Under the pieces are notes generated by a model, which was not told the DNA's origin, did not search any database, and saw only the letters and a program-made list of their open reading frames with translations. The position numbers and the translations under genes were made by a program. From Mucilaginibacter cryoferens (GTDB lineage Bacteria > Bacteroidota > Bacteroidia > Sphingobacteriales > Sphingobacteriaceae), in contig NZ_JACHCR010000018.1 of assembly GCF_014205845.1 (NCBI RefSeq), positions 89,877-153,876 of the forward strand: a stretch of 64,000 nucleotides of DNA, given 5' to 3'. Positions within the stretch are counted from its first letter, which is position 1. Each line of letters starts with the position of its first letter. Shown piece after piece: positions 44,813-53,273 of the stretch.

Positions 44813-45199
44813 ATGCCCTATTTGCAATTAGAAGTAAACCAACAATATCCCGTTGCTACAAAGAAATTATTAGCTAAACGACTTGGAGATATTTTCTCAG
44901 AGATCATGCAGGCAGATGTTAATCGCGTTACAGTTACCATCCGGGAATTAGATGGCGGAGTTTGGCGCTGCGGTGATGCAGATCCAAACCCTTCGGCCTT
45001 ATTAATGTGTGATATCAGGAGGGGGCGCACTCCCGAAAAACGGGAAGAAGTCGCGAAGAAACTCATCGCCGCTTGTGTGGAAATTTTAGGAGAGGGCGCA
45101 GATCTGTTGAATGTTGAGTTTACCCAGCATGCAGGTGATGAAATGTACCACCCAACCATGGGTGGATTGAGTGATGACTGGAATCCTGGTGAACGATAA
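44813..45199 (+). CDS. Tautomerase-superfamily protein
   Basis: 128 residues beginning MPYLQLEVN, so removal of Met exposes the N-terminal Pro that acts as catalytic base in the tautomerase superfamily. The ADVNRVTVTIREL strand and later EFTQHAGDEMYHPTMGG complete a fold of two beta-alpha-beta units, longer than 4-oxalocrotonate tautomerase (about 62) and close to MIF-like length. Substrate is unknown. It lies 24 nt after the iron-sulfur subunit and is probably the last gene of that transcript. Confidence 0.75.
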   Translation: MPYLQLEVNQQYPVATKKLLAKRLGDIFSEIMQADVNRVTVTIRELDGGVWRCGDADPNPSALLMCDIRRGRTPEKREEVAKKLIAACVEILGEGADLLNVEFTQHAGDEMYHPTMGGLSDDWNPGER

Positions 45200-45221
45200 T
45201 ATCAATTGTTTTTAAGGTTTT

Positions 45222-45646
45222 TTATAAGGCAGGTACCAGTAATAACGGAATAGTAGATCTTTTGATTACCTCATCAAAATCATCTGATCTGGAAAATTGA
45301 GCGTTTTCTATACCCGCATGAATTCCCATTACAATAACATCAGCACCCCAATCGACGGAAAATTTCAATAATGTGGAGTAAGGTTTTCCCTTTTCTACAA
45401 AGGTTTTCACCTCATAGTTTTTAAATACTTTGTTTACCAGCTTTTGCAGGGATTTATTATAAGTCAAGCTTAATTCTTCACTGATCTCGGCTATCGTAGC
45501 CCCGTCGTCACTCACATCAAGTGCCGGACAATACTGTTTAAAGCAATCTCTGCGTTTAAAGGTTTTCCAAATAATAAACCGGTCAGTGCTACTTTTTCCG
45601 CATACGGGCCGCCAGCAAGCGCGATAATCATTTTGAAGTTTTTCAT
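45222..45646 (-). pseudogene. Universal stress protein with a single-base frameshift
   Basis: Read from ATG 45646, the first 44 codons are a good UspA N-terminus (FKMIIALAGGPYAEKVALTG...GKPLNAEIALNSIV), then TGA. The rest of the domain continues in the next frame from about 45525 (PALDVSDDGATIAEISEEL to STIPLLLVPAL). One missing base, probably a C in the GTCCGG stretch near 45527, restores a normal 141-residue protein. The start overlaps the GH130 stop as ATGA, so it was once translationally coupled. It is either a recent null allele, a sequencing error in a C-run, or less likely programmed frameshifting. Confidence 0.75.
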
Positions 45647-46710
45647 CTTTTATTTTTTTTTAGTTCTTCAGGATCACTGATAGGTTTCTTATATCTTAAT
45701 AACTCATTCACCAAAGCGCTCAGATTAGTAGAGGCACACCCGATACACTTATCTGCGGCTCCATAATATATGTATAGCGTATCCCCAAATAAAGCAGAGC
45801 CTGAAGGGAAGCAAACATTATTTATGTCACCTTTTAATTCCCAGTCTGCTTCAGGTTTAAATAATGGATAGGGCAGACGGGCGATCTCGATCAGTGGGTT
45901 TTCCAGGTCCAATAATGCCGCGCAGGCGGAATAAACATAACCGTTTGTGGTGTCATGAACCCCATGATAAATGATCAACCAACCCGCTGAGGTTTCAACA
46001 GGTGGGCAACCGCCGCCGATATAGCTTACTTCGTGATCATATTTTGGTGACATCACGATGTGTTTCTTAAAGTTAAGCAGGTAATTATCCCAGTATTCTT
46101 TGGTCAGGTCACTTATTTCATCGATTGAAGCAAGCTGTATATCTGGCTTAATGCGATGAAGAAAACAGAGTTTATTCTTGATTCGTCTTGGAAAGAACAT
46201 CAGATCCTTATCCCAGATCAATACTTTTTTGTTTTGTTTCAGGACAGTCTTATCATGTGCGAACCTCTTATACTTGGTATTAAGTTTGCCGGACCTTTCT
46301 GCCAGTGAGCTGAAGTCCGGATAAGAATAGGCCGGAACGATAAGGCCACGTTTGGTAAATTTTTTCAGGTCTGAAGAGGTAGCTAGTGCGCCCATCGCAT
46401 TAACTCCGTCATAAGCCGTGTACGTGAGATAATACAGCTCATCAATTTTTACGATTCGCGGATCTTCAATTCCCTTTGACTCTATTTCCATTTCAGGGAA
46501 CAGGAGCGGGGTCTCCGACCTTTCTGCAATTGTTAACGGGCCATTCAGCTTACAAAAACCGATGCTGGAGTTGTTGTCATTACCTATGGCCCTGTAAAAC
46601 ATAAATAGTGAATCACGATCCTGAAAAATAGCCGGATTGAGGACAGCCTCACTTTCAAACGGAAACGACCTGCTTGTTAGAATTACACCTTCTTTTTTTA
46701 CAGTTAACAT
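45643..46710 (-). CDS. GH130 glycoside phosphorylase
   Basis: 355 residues forming a five-bladed beta-propeller. GIEDPRIVKID (about 80-90) carries the conserved catalytic Asp, with NPAIF, RRIKNKLCFLHR and GGGCPPVETSAGWLIIYHGV as further GH130 landmarks. Family members phosphorolyse beta-mannosides (for example Man-GlcNAc or beta-1,4/1,2-mannobiose). No signal peptide is present, so it acts in the cytoplasm. It lies 15 nt after oleate hydratase and is coupled to the broken usp. This trio recurs neither in the hydrolase run nor with a mannan locus here, so its link is to stress rather than to polysaccharide uptake, an inference. Confidence 0.85.
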   Translation of the reverse strand: MLTVKKEGVILTSRSFPFESEAVLNPAIFQDRDSLFMFYRAIGNDNNSSIGFCKLNGPLTIAERSETPLLFPEMEIESKGIEDPRIVKIDELYYLTYTAYDGVNAMGALATSSDLKKFTKRGLIVPAYSYPDFSSLAERSGKLNTKYKRFAHDKTVLKQNKKVLIWDKDLMFFPRRIKNKLCFLHRIKPDIQLASIDEISDLTKEYWDNYLLNFKKHIVMSPKYDHEVSYIGGGCPPVETSAGWLIIYHGVHDTTNGYVYSACAALLDLENPLIEIARLPYPLFKPEADWELKGDINNVCFPSGSALFGDTLYIYYGAADKCIGCASTNLSALVNELLRYKKPISDPEELKKNKR

Positions 46711-46725
46711 TTATAATCTTCAATT

Positions 46726-48330
46726 TTATCTGAACATGGCTTTAAGCGCGTCTAAAAGCACGTCAATGTGGTGATCTCCCCGGTACATAGGCAATGGCTT
46801 TTTATCAAGCTTCAAAAGGTCGTAAACAGCTGTCTGTGCAGTTCTTACTGAATACTCTACGGTGAATACTACATCATCCGGCACCTCTGCAAACTGGCCG
46901 ATAAACGCCAGGTTAGTTGAATTGTTCGGTACAACCAATGGCCTGTCTCCGTTTGCCCGCGTCAGGAATTGACTGGTGATGTAAGGCAGCATGCAAGGTA
47001 TGCAGTTAGCCGTTTTCAGTATATGTTTTTGGTCATCATCAAATCTAAGGTGCGCGAGTAATTCAGTCATGATCTCTTCTCCGCTGCAATCTGCCATCTT
47101 CTTTTTTACAAAGTTGCCTACTTCATCCACGAACAATCCATAACCCCAAAAAACGGTTACATCTTTTGGTTGGCCGATGAAATGGGGTTGATGTGCCAAT
47201 ACAATGGACATCAACCAATTGGAGTCTTTGAAAGTTACCAGGCCACCGGTGCCGGCGGTGTTGCCGGAGAATTTTTCCATCAGGTCAAAAAAGGTCTTCC
47301 CCTGGCAAGTAACGGTAAATGATTCCCATTTTGATTCGTTTACACGCTCATCAAAAACAAAAGGGCGGCCAAATTCCGGGCTGTGTGCTGCTATATTCTC
47401 CCATAATAACCAGGCTCCGTCCTTTTTCTCCGTGACAAGTTCCGGCGCCGAATGCATGGTGCCGAAACAGGAGTCCGCAGTCATGGAGCCTATCGTTACC
47501 AAAACGAGATCGTCTGTTGAAACCTTAATATCAATGGCTTTCCCGTGCTGTGTACAGCTAATCTGTTCGACGGCCATTTTTCCGTCAAGCTTTGTAAACC
47601 CAAGATCTGTAACTTTAATACCCATTTCGAAGTTTACACCCTGTTGTTTCAGCCATTTTAATAAAGGCCTGATGATGGCATCAAATTGGTTATAAGGGGT
47701 ACGGTCTACGCCTGCGAGGGTATTGATCCGCTTAAACTCATGTATAAACCGGTGTATATAGCGCTTAAATTCTACCGCGCTGTGCCAGGGTTGAAAAGCA
47801 AACATGGTATCCCACATGTACCAGAAATTTGTTTTAAAAAAAGCAGGTTCAAACCACTCGTTAATGCGTTTGGTTTCCAAATGTTCTTCGGAAACGGCCA
47901 TGATCTCCATTAAATTAAGACGGTCCGTATTAATGAAACCCATGGAAGATACATCGGTGATTTTTCCGGCTTCAACTACTCTGGCCTGGGCGTTCGTTTT
48001 TATTTTTTCGTTAAACGCTTTAATCTCTTCGTATACCGTCATGTCGGGATTATCGAGAGACGGTATAAATGATAATAGATCGTAAGTGCACAGGTAACTG
48101 AAATTGAGCATTCTGCCTCCTCTCATTACATAACCGTTTTCAGGTGTGCCTGCACTGTCCATACTGCCGCCCGCGATAGGTAATTCTTCCAGAATATGGA
48201 TGTGTTCTGCTGGAATATTCCCGTCTTTAATAAAATAAGCAGCACTTGCCAGGGAGGCTATGCCGCTACCTACCAGGTAAATTTTACGGTGTTGGTTTAT
48301 ATTGGGCTGAACTTCTTTCGAATTTTGCAT
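46726..48330 (-). CDS. ohyA: Oleate hydratase (fatty acid double-bond hydratase, MCRA family)
   Basis: 534-residue FAD protein that adds water to cis-9 unsaturated fatty acids, giving 10-hydroxy products. The N-terminal Rossmann motif is VGSGIASLASAAYFIKDG, followed by ILEELPIAGGSMDSAG and the lid region MRGGRML. In well-studied hydratases this motif is RGGRE, whose Glu activates water; Met stands there here, as I recall is natural in one family branch. PWHSAVEFKRY and the C-terminal ANGDRPLVVPNNSTNLAFIGQF are typical. It leads a minus-strand unit with GH130 and usp. The 25-bp dyad at 48412 lies 81 nt upstream. Possible role: detoxifying or remodelling unsaturated membrane lipids under stress. 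Confidence 0.9.
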   Translation of the reverse strand: MQNSKEVQPNINQHRKIYLVGSGIASLASAAYFIKDGNIPAEHIHILEELPIAGGSMDSAGTPENGYVMRGGRMLNFSYLCTYDLLSFIPSLDNPDMTVYEEIKAFNEKIKTNAQARVVEAGKITDVSSMGFINTDRLNLMEIMAVSEEHLETKRINEWFEPAFFKTNFWYMWDTMFAFQPWHSAVEFKRYIHRFIHEFKRINTLAGVDRTPYNQFDAIIRPLLKWLKQQGVNFEMGIKVTDLGFTKLDGKMAVEQISCTQHGKAIDIKVSTDDLVLVTIGSMTADSCFGTMHSAPELVTEKKDGAWLLWENIAAHSPEFGRPFVFDERVNESKWESFTVTCQGKTFFDLMEKFSGNTAGTGGLVTFKDSNWLMSIVLAHQPHFIGQPKDVTVFWGYGLFVDEVGNFVKKKMADCSGEEIMTELLAHLRFDDDQKHILKTANCIPCMLPYITSQFLTRANGDRPLVVPNNSTNLAFIGQFAEVPDDVVFTVEYSVRTAQTAVYDLLKLDKKPLPMYRGDHHIDVLLDALKAMFR

Positions 48331-48681
48331 ATGGAAAATTTATGAACTTGGTTGAAGTAATGGATGTTCCAGTACAACTCAAAATTGGAAGATTTACCCG
48401 GAGCAGGTGTTATGTAATTTTATGTATTTGTTACATCTTTCACACTTCTTTAGGTTTCCTGATTGTTGTGAAATAGGTTCGATTTGATTGTCAGGATATT
48501 TCACGCTACCTACGTAGGGGCCTTTCGAACCGACCCCGGTTGTAAGATTAATTGAGATAAATCACATAGAATGTGATCAAAATATGGGCGGCAATGATGA
48601 CTAAACCAATAAGCCGGTTTCTTTACTTAATAAAAAAAAATGACTTTAGCCGGCTCATCTCAGTAATTGATCAGTTGTTCC
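48331..48681. other. 351-nt intergenic region upstream of oleate hydratase
   Basis: Holds the 25-bp dyad element (48412-48445), a weak FNR-like site TGAG-ATAA-ATCA (48553-48564), and a widely spaced inverted repeat AGCCGG...CCGGCT (48612-48655) after the CopB stop that could be a terminator. No gene seen. Confidence 0.6.
48412..48445 (-). promoter_or_regulatory. 25-bp dyad element, copy 1 (oleate hydratase)
   Basis: Half-sites ATGTAATT and TGTTACAT are separated by 9 nt, then two bases and TTCACAC-type flank (CTTTCACAC). It lies 81 nt upstream of the oleate hydratase start, with the TTCACAC flank on the far side from the gene. One of five such elements; see copies at 54841, 59019, 59765 and 59819. 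Confidence 0.6.
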
Positions 48682-50700
48682 TTATTTGTTTTTTATTTGA
48701 AGTAGCCCTGCATTAATAGATACTACTACGGTGCTTACGGTCATCAAAACCGCACCTACAGCCGGGCTCAGTAAAATGCCTTCTTTATATAAAACTCCGG
48801 CAGCCAGGGGAAGAGCTATCACATTGTATCCTGTTGCCCAAATGAGGTTTTGGATCATTTTTCTGTAAGTGGCTTGGCCAAACAGAATCAGGCTGACAAT
48901 ATCCTTCGGGTTACTGTTTACCAGTATAATGCCTGCTGTTTCTGCCGCAATATCACTGCCAGAGCCTACCGCTATGCCTATATCGGCCTGGGCCAGCGCC
49001 GGGGCATCGTTAACACCGTCACCGGTCATCGCCACAAACTCTCCTTTGTTTTGCAGCTCTTTTATTTTTTCTAACTTTTGGTGAGGTAGTACTTCAGCAA
49101 TATAACTATCCATACCTAAAGTTTTACTTACGCTTGCAGCTACTTTACTATTGTCTCCGGTAAGGAGTATGGATTTGATCCCCGCTTGCCGGAGGGTTTT
49201 GATGGCTTCCGTTGATTCTGGTCGTAGTTCATCTGATAGCGCGATGTATCCGGCCAATTCTCTATTTACGAGAACAAATACTACTGTTTCTGTATCATTT
49301 GCTGTGTAACCCCCGGGTACTATGATGTTTTTATCTTTTAAATAACCTGGGCTAACTACCAATATATTTTTGCCCGCTATTGTAGCTTCAACACCCTGAC
49401 CAGTAATTGCATTAAAATTTGTTGCCTGCGGAATGCTGATTTTTAAGTCTTTGCTTTTCTGAAGAATGCCCGTGGCGATAGGATGTTCGGATTTTTGCTC
49501 TAATGCGGATGCCAGCCGGATGATCTCATTTTCTGAAATATCCTTATTCAGGGATTTTACTTTTGATACTTCAAATTTCCCCATGGTAAGTGTACCTGTT
49601 TTATCAAACACGATGGTGGTAATTTTTCTTGCATTCTCAAAAGCGCTTCTGTTTTTAATGAGGAGTCCATGTTTAGCCGATAAGGCTGTCGATCTGGCCA
49701 CTACGAGCGGTACAGCCAAACCCAACGCATGCGGGCAGCAGATCACGATCACCGTTACCATCCTTTCCATAGCAAAGGCTAAACTTTGGCCGGTTAAAAA
49801 CCAGTATAGAAAAGTGGCAATACCAATTACAAGTGCAACTATAGTTAACCATCTGGCCGCCCTGTCAGCCAGGAGCTGTGTTTCAGACTTTGATTGCTGT
49901 GCATCATCAACCAGCTTAATAACCTGAGCCAGGTAAGAATCTTTGGCAGGATGCGTAACGTTCACTTTAAAAGAACCGCTGCCATTAATAGAACCAGCTA
50001 TTACTTTATCCCCCTTCGTCTTTTGTACAGGCACGGATTCACCGGTCAGCATCGATTCATTGAGATAGCTATCGCCATCCAGGATAATGCCATCCGCCGC
50101 TATTTTTTCACCGGGTTTTACCAGGATAACATCGTTCACTTTTAGCATTTCTGTTTTTACATCATGTACCATGTCCGGCATCACCAGGTGTGCTTCGTCT
50201 GGCATCAGCCCAACCAGTAATTCCAGATCTTTGGATGCACCCATAACAGATCTCATTTCTATCCAGTGCCCTAAAAGCATGATGAGGATCAGGGTATCCA
50301 GTTCCCAAAAGAAATCCATCCCCTGTAACCCAAATACAACGGCAGCACTATAGCTATAAGCTACGGTAATGGCAAAACCGATGAGGGACATCATCCCTGG
50401 GTTTTTAGCTTTTATTTCATCGACCAATCCTGTTAAAAATGGCCAACCACCGTAGATGAATACTATGGAAGATAATAAGAATAAAATATAGGAAGAGCCG
50501 GTAAAAGTCCAGCTTATTCCAATAAAACGCTGTATCATAGCAGACAACAGCATATTGGGAACTGTAAGGATCGCTACGACGCAAAATCTCTTTTTAAAAT
50601 CTGCTATCATCATGCTATGATGATCATTGCCTTTCATGTTCATTGGTGGTTTATGACCATGCTGCATTTCGTTGTGAATCATTGAAACGTTCCCCGACAT
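48682..50700 (-). CDS. copB: Copper/silver-translocating P-type ATPase, CopB (P1B-3) type
   Basis: 672-residue P1B-ATPase. The N-terminus is His/Met-rich (MIHNEMQHGHKPPMNMKGNDHHSMM) and has no HMA domain. Eight membrane helices, the TGES actuator loop, CPH in transmembrane segment 6 (VICCPHALG), phosphorylation site DKTGTLT, SEHP and GDGVNDAPAL follow. CPH with a His-rich tail is the CopB branch, which exports Cu+ or Cu2+/Ag+ from the cytoplasm. The AraC-type regulator with a metal-binding N-terminus starts its stop-to-start gap only 43 nt upstream, so metal-responsive control is likely. Confidence 0.9.
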   Translation of the reverse strand: MSGNVSMIHNEMQHGHKPPMNMKGNDHHSMMIADFKKRFCVVAILTVPNMLLSAMIQRFIGISWTFTGSSYILFLLSSIVFIYGGWPFLTGLVDEIKAKNPGMMSLIGFAITVAYSYSAAVVFGLQGMDFFWELDTLILIMLLGHWIEMRSVMGASKDLELLVGLMPDEAHLVMPDMVHDVKTEMLKVNDVILVKPGEKIAADGIILDGDSYLNESMLTGESVPVQKTKGDKVIAGSINGSGSFKVNVTHPAKDSYLAQVIKLVDDAQQSKSETQLLADRAARWLTIVALVIGIATFLYWFLTGQSLAFAMERMVTVIVICCPHALGLAVPLVVARSTALSAKHGLLIKNRSAFENARKITTIVFDKTGTLTMGKFEVSKVKSLNKDISENEIIRLASALEQKSEHPIATGILQKSKDLKISIPQATNFNAITGQGVEATIAGKNILVVSPGYLKDKNIIVPGGYTANDTETVVFVLVNRELAGYIALSDELRPESTEAIKTLRQAGIKSILLTGDNSKVAASVSKTLGMDSYIAEVLPHQKLEKIKELQNKGEFVAMTGDGVNDAPALAQADIGIAVGSGSDIAAETAGIILVNSNPKDIVSLILFGQATYRKMIQNLIWATGYNVIALPLAAGVLYKEGILLSPAVGAVLMTVSTVVVSINAGLLQIKNK

Positions 50701-50743
50701 TGTATGAGTTTTAAAGGTTTTGGGATAAAACGAAATAGATCAT

Positions 50744-51301
50744 TTAGTTGTAAACAAACTCATTTGTTCTTTCTTTTTGCTTTTTAAAGTGGGTAGGGGT
50801 TAGGCCGGTGATTTTTTTGAACTGGTTGCATAGATGCGCTACGCTGCTGTATTGTAATTTATATGAAATTTCTGTAAGCGAAAGCTGATCATAAACCAGT
50901 AGTTCCTTAACCCGTTCTATTTTATGAACAATTATATAGTGCTCTATGTTGACGCCCACCGAATCAGAAAACACATTAGCCATATAGGTATAGGAGTGGT
51001 TTAACTTTTCGCTTAAATAATCCGAAAAATTGAGTTTTATAGGATGTTCTTCATAATGGACCAATTCTACTATGACATTTTTTATTTTTTCAATCAACAG
51101 GCTTTTACGGTCATATAGGATGTCTAAACCAAAATCCATCAGGGACAGTTTCAAATATGCCAGTTGCGAAGCTGATACATCGCCAATTGTTTCTACTTCA
51201 CCTAATTCAATTGTTTTGTAGGGAATGGATAGTTTTTTCAACTCTTGGCTAACAACCACTTTACAGCGGATACAAACCATATTTTTTATGTAAAGCTTCA
51301 T
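50744..51301 (-). CDS. AraC-type regulator with an N-terminal HMA-like metal-binding domain
   Basis: 185 residues in two parts. Residues 1-70 resemble a heavy-metal-associated domain: MKLYIKNMVCIRCK gives a CxxC motif (MVCIRC) in the right loop of a ferredoxin-like fold. Residues about 85-180 are a full AraC helix-turn-helix pair (LSLTEISYKLQYSSVAHLCNQFKKITGLTPTHFKK). The second HTH with FKKITGLTP is canonical. It lies 43 nt upstream of copB on the same strand, so I read it as the copper/silver sensor of that operon. The usual AraC sugar-binding domain is absent. Confidence 0.82.
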   Translation of the reverse strand: MKLYIKNMVCIRCKVVVSQELKKLSIPYKTIELGEVETIGDVSASQLAYLKLSLMDFGLDILYDRKSLLIEKIKNVIVELVHYEEHPIKLNFSDYLSEKLNHSYTYMANVFSDSVGVNIEHYIIVHKIERVKELLVYDQLSLTEISYKLQYSSVAHLCNQFKKITGLTPTHFKKQKERTNEFVYN

Positions 51302-51487
51302 TTTAAACTATTGGTTTAAAAGGCCAAACAATAAAACTAAAGGAAAGATAAATTGGATTGCAGGTGTTGAGTTTGCGATATTCCATGGTAGATTGTGGTG
51401 CCTTATAGCATTACTCAAATCTCCTGAATATCTCTTTTTATAAGAGTGACGGTGGTCACCCCCGATCATGTTTTACATCACGATTAG

Positions 51488-52489
51488 CTATTGGACGGGT
51501 AGCGCCTTATTTGCCTGCTTTTTTTTCTCCAGATCTTTAAAGTATCCCTTAAAAAAGAAGTTATGCTTTAAAGCTTCCATATTCTGGTTAAAGCCGTCCG
51601 TTCCTTTCATCACGTTATCAAGACTGATACTGATCTTCCGCGCTATCAGCGAGTCTTTAAGCAGGGCGTGTAATGTTCCATGCCCATCATTCATATCATG
51701 ATTAACGGATGTCATGATCATATTTGCCTGTAAAGTAAGTTTATTGGCATTGTCGCTGGCCGACTTTAATTTAGTTATTGCCTGTTTTAAATTACCTGCG
51801 AAGGCGGTGTCGGTCAGCAAGAGGCCGGCTGCTCCTTTCCCCTGCTTTATCTGCGTAACCAGCTCATTTAAGCCCATCGTCATATCGCTGGCATTTTTAC
51901 TTGCCTTGTTGATATTGCCGAGGGATGACTTCAAACTCGGGCCGATGGTTTTGTCATTCAAGATATCAAATATAGCGCTGCTGTCCAGGCGAAGAACCGT
52001 CGCTTTCAAAGCTTCGGATATACTGGCGATGTTATTATTGGTCTTGGAAAGTGTTTGCAACATTTCTTCGGTACTGATCAGCTTCTGCGCGGTGAGCATG
52101 TCTCCGTTACTGACGCTGAAACTCGCTGCCTTAACAGGCTGTATATTGACCACTTTATTACCCATCAGCCCTTCTGTACCTATAGCGGCTAAAGCATTTT
52201 TATGTATAAAAGATTTTACTTTACTATCAATTTGCAGGGTGACCTCAATAGTGGTATCGTTAACCATCTCAATGCTTTTAACTGTACCCGCCTGTATGCC
52301 GGAGAACAATACGTTATTCCCTTCCATTAAGCCATTTAAACTAGAAAAACGAGCCTTAAGCTCAAAGTCGCTGCCGAAGATATTACGATTCTTGCCAATC
52401 ATATAAAAGGCTACCATGAGAACCAGTAACCCGGCAAGTACAAATAACCCAAGTTTAATATTATTTTCTCCCTGTTTTGCCATGATCAT
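51488..52489 (-). CDS. mlaD: MCE-domain lipid-transport protein (MlaD-like)
   Basis: 333 residues: one N-terminal membrane helix (about 12-32, LGLFVLAGLLVLMVAFYMIG), a single MCE domain (about 38-118; SSLNGLMEGNNVLFSGIQAGTV, GTEGLMGNKVVNI), then a long helical tail (about 150-330) expected to form a tube or span the periplasm. It is the substrate-binding part of an inner-membrane phospholipid transporter. Its start overlaps the ATPase stop by one base. No periplasmic carrier or outer-membrane lipoprotein gene is adjacent, as is common outside Proteobacteria. Confidence 0.88.
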   Translation of the reverse strand: MIMAKQGENNIKLGLFVLAGLLVLMVAFYMIGKNRNIFGSDFELKARFSSLNGLMEGNNVLFSGIQAGTVKSIEMVNDTTIEVTLQIDSKVKSFIHKNALAAIGTEGLMGNKVVNIQPVKAASFSVSNGDMLTAQKLISTEEMLQTLSKTNNNIASISEALKATVLRLDSSAIFDILNDKTIGPSLKSSLGNINKASKNASDMTMGLNELVTQIKQGKGAAGLLLTDTAFAGNLKQAITKLKSASDNANKLTLQANMIMTSVNHDMNDGHGTLHALLKDSLIARKISISLDNVMKGTDGFNQNMEALKHNFFFKGYFKDLEKKKQANKALPVQ

Positions 52490-53268
52490 TATTCAAAAAA
52501 TTGTTTGATCTTTTGATCTGTCGAGTGTTCCAGTTCATCGTATGATCCGTCCGCATAGCATTTTCCGTCCAGTAATAAAATGACCCGGTCTGCTATATTT
52601 TTAACGCAGTTCATATCGTGCGAAATGATAATGGATGAGGTATGGTATTTTTTCTGTAGTTTGAGGATCAGTTGATCTATTTCCCTGGCCGTAACAGGAT
52701 CAAGACCGGTTGTAGGTTCATCGTATAAAATAATCTCTGGCTTCAGGATCAATGTCCTGGCCAGAGCGATACGTTTAAGCATGCCTCCGGATAATTCTGA
52801 TGGCATCATATCGAGCGTATGTAATAAAGCTACGTTTTCAAGGGCTTCTTTGACCATTTTTTCAACTTCCTTTTGAGATATATTGATCCAGTGCCTGCGC
52901 AAAGGGAACTCGAGGTTTTCTCTCACCGTCATGGAATCATACAGCGCGTTGGCCTGGAACAGGAAGCCAACTTTCGACCTTACCCGGTCCAGGTCATCAT
53001 CGTTTAATGCCGTTACATTTTCGCCCAAAACCATGATATTACCTTTATCAGGTTTTAATAAACCAATAACACATTTAATCAATACTGATTTACCAGCTCC
53101 TGATTTTCCGAGAACAACTACATTTTCTTCCTTATAAACGGTGAGGCTAAAATCCTCAAGCACCACATTACGGCCAAATTGTTTATACAGGTGTTCAATA
53201 ACAATAACCGGTTTGCTGGTTACGGTACCGGTCTTTTCGTCGGAAGGCGTATTTAAAACAGTTGGCAT
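52489..53268 (-). CDS. mlaF: ABC transporter ATP-binding protein (MlaF-like)
   Basis: 259 residues with Walker A GKSGAGKSV, Q-loop FLFQANALYDSMTVREN, signature SGGMLKR (LSGGM type characteristic of Mla/Ttg2A ATPases), Walker B IILYDEPTTGLD and the switch His in SHDMN. It drives lipid movement through the permease encoded immediately upstream (5-nt gap) with the MCE subunit downstream. The complete E-F-D set is in one minus-strand operon. Confidence 0.92.
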   Translation of the reverse strand: MPTVLNTPSDEKTGTVTSKPVIVIEHLYKQFGRNVVLEDFSLTVYKEENVVVLGKSGAGKSVLIKCVIGLLKPDKGNIMVLGENVTALNDDDLDRVRSKVGFLFQANALYDSMTVRENLEFPLRRHWINISQKEVEKMVKEALENVALLHTLDMMPSELSGGMLKRIALARTLILKPEIILYDEPTTGLDPVTAREIDQLILKLQKKYHTSSIIISHDMNCVKNIADRVILLLDGKCYADGSYDELEHSTDQKIKQFFE

Positions 53269-53273
53269 GATGG

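Noticed and set aside
51446-51459. GTGAC-GGTG-GTCAC palindrome upstream of the AraC-type gene
   Set aside because: Crp-like but different half-sites from the TGAT boxes, single copy, and could be a stem after the MCE gene; not enough to call a site.
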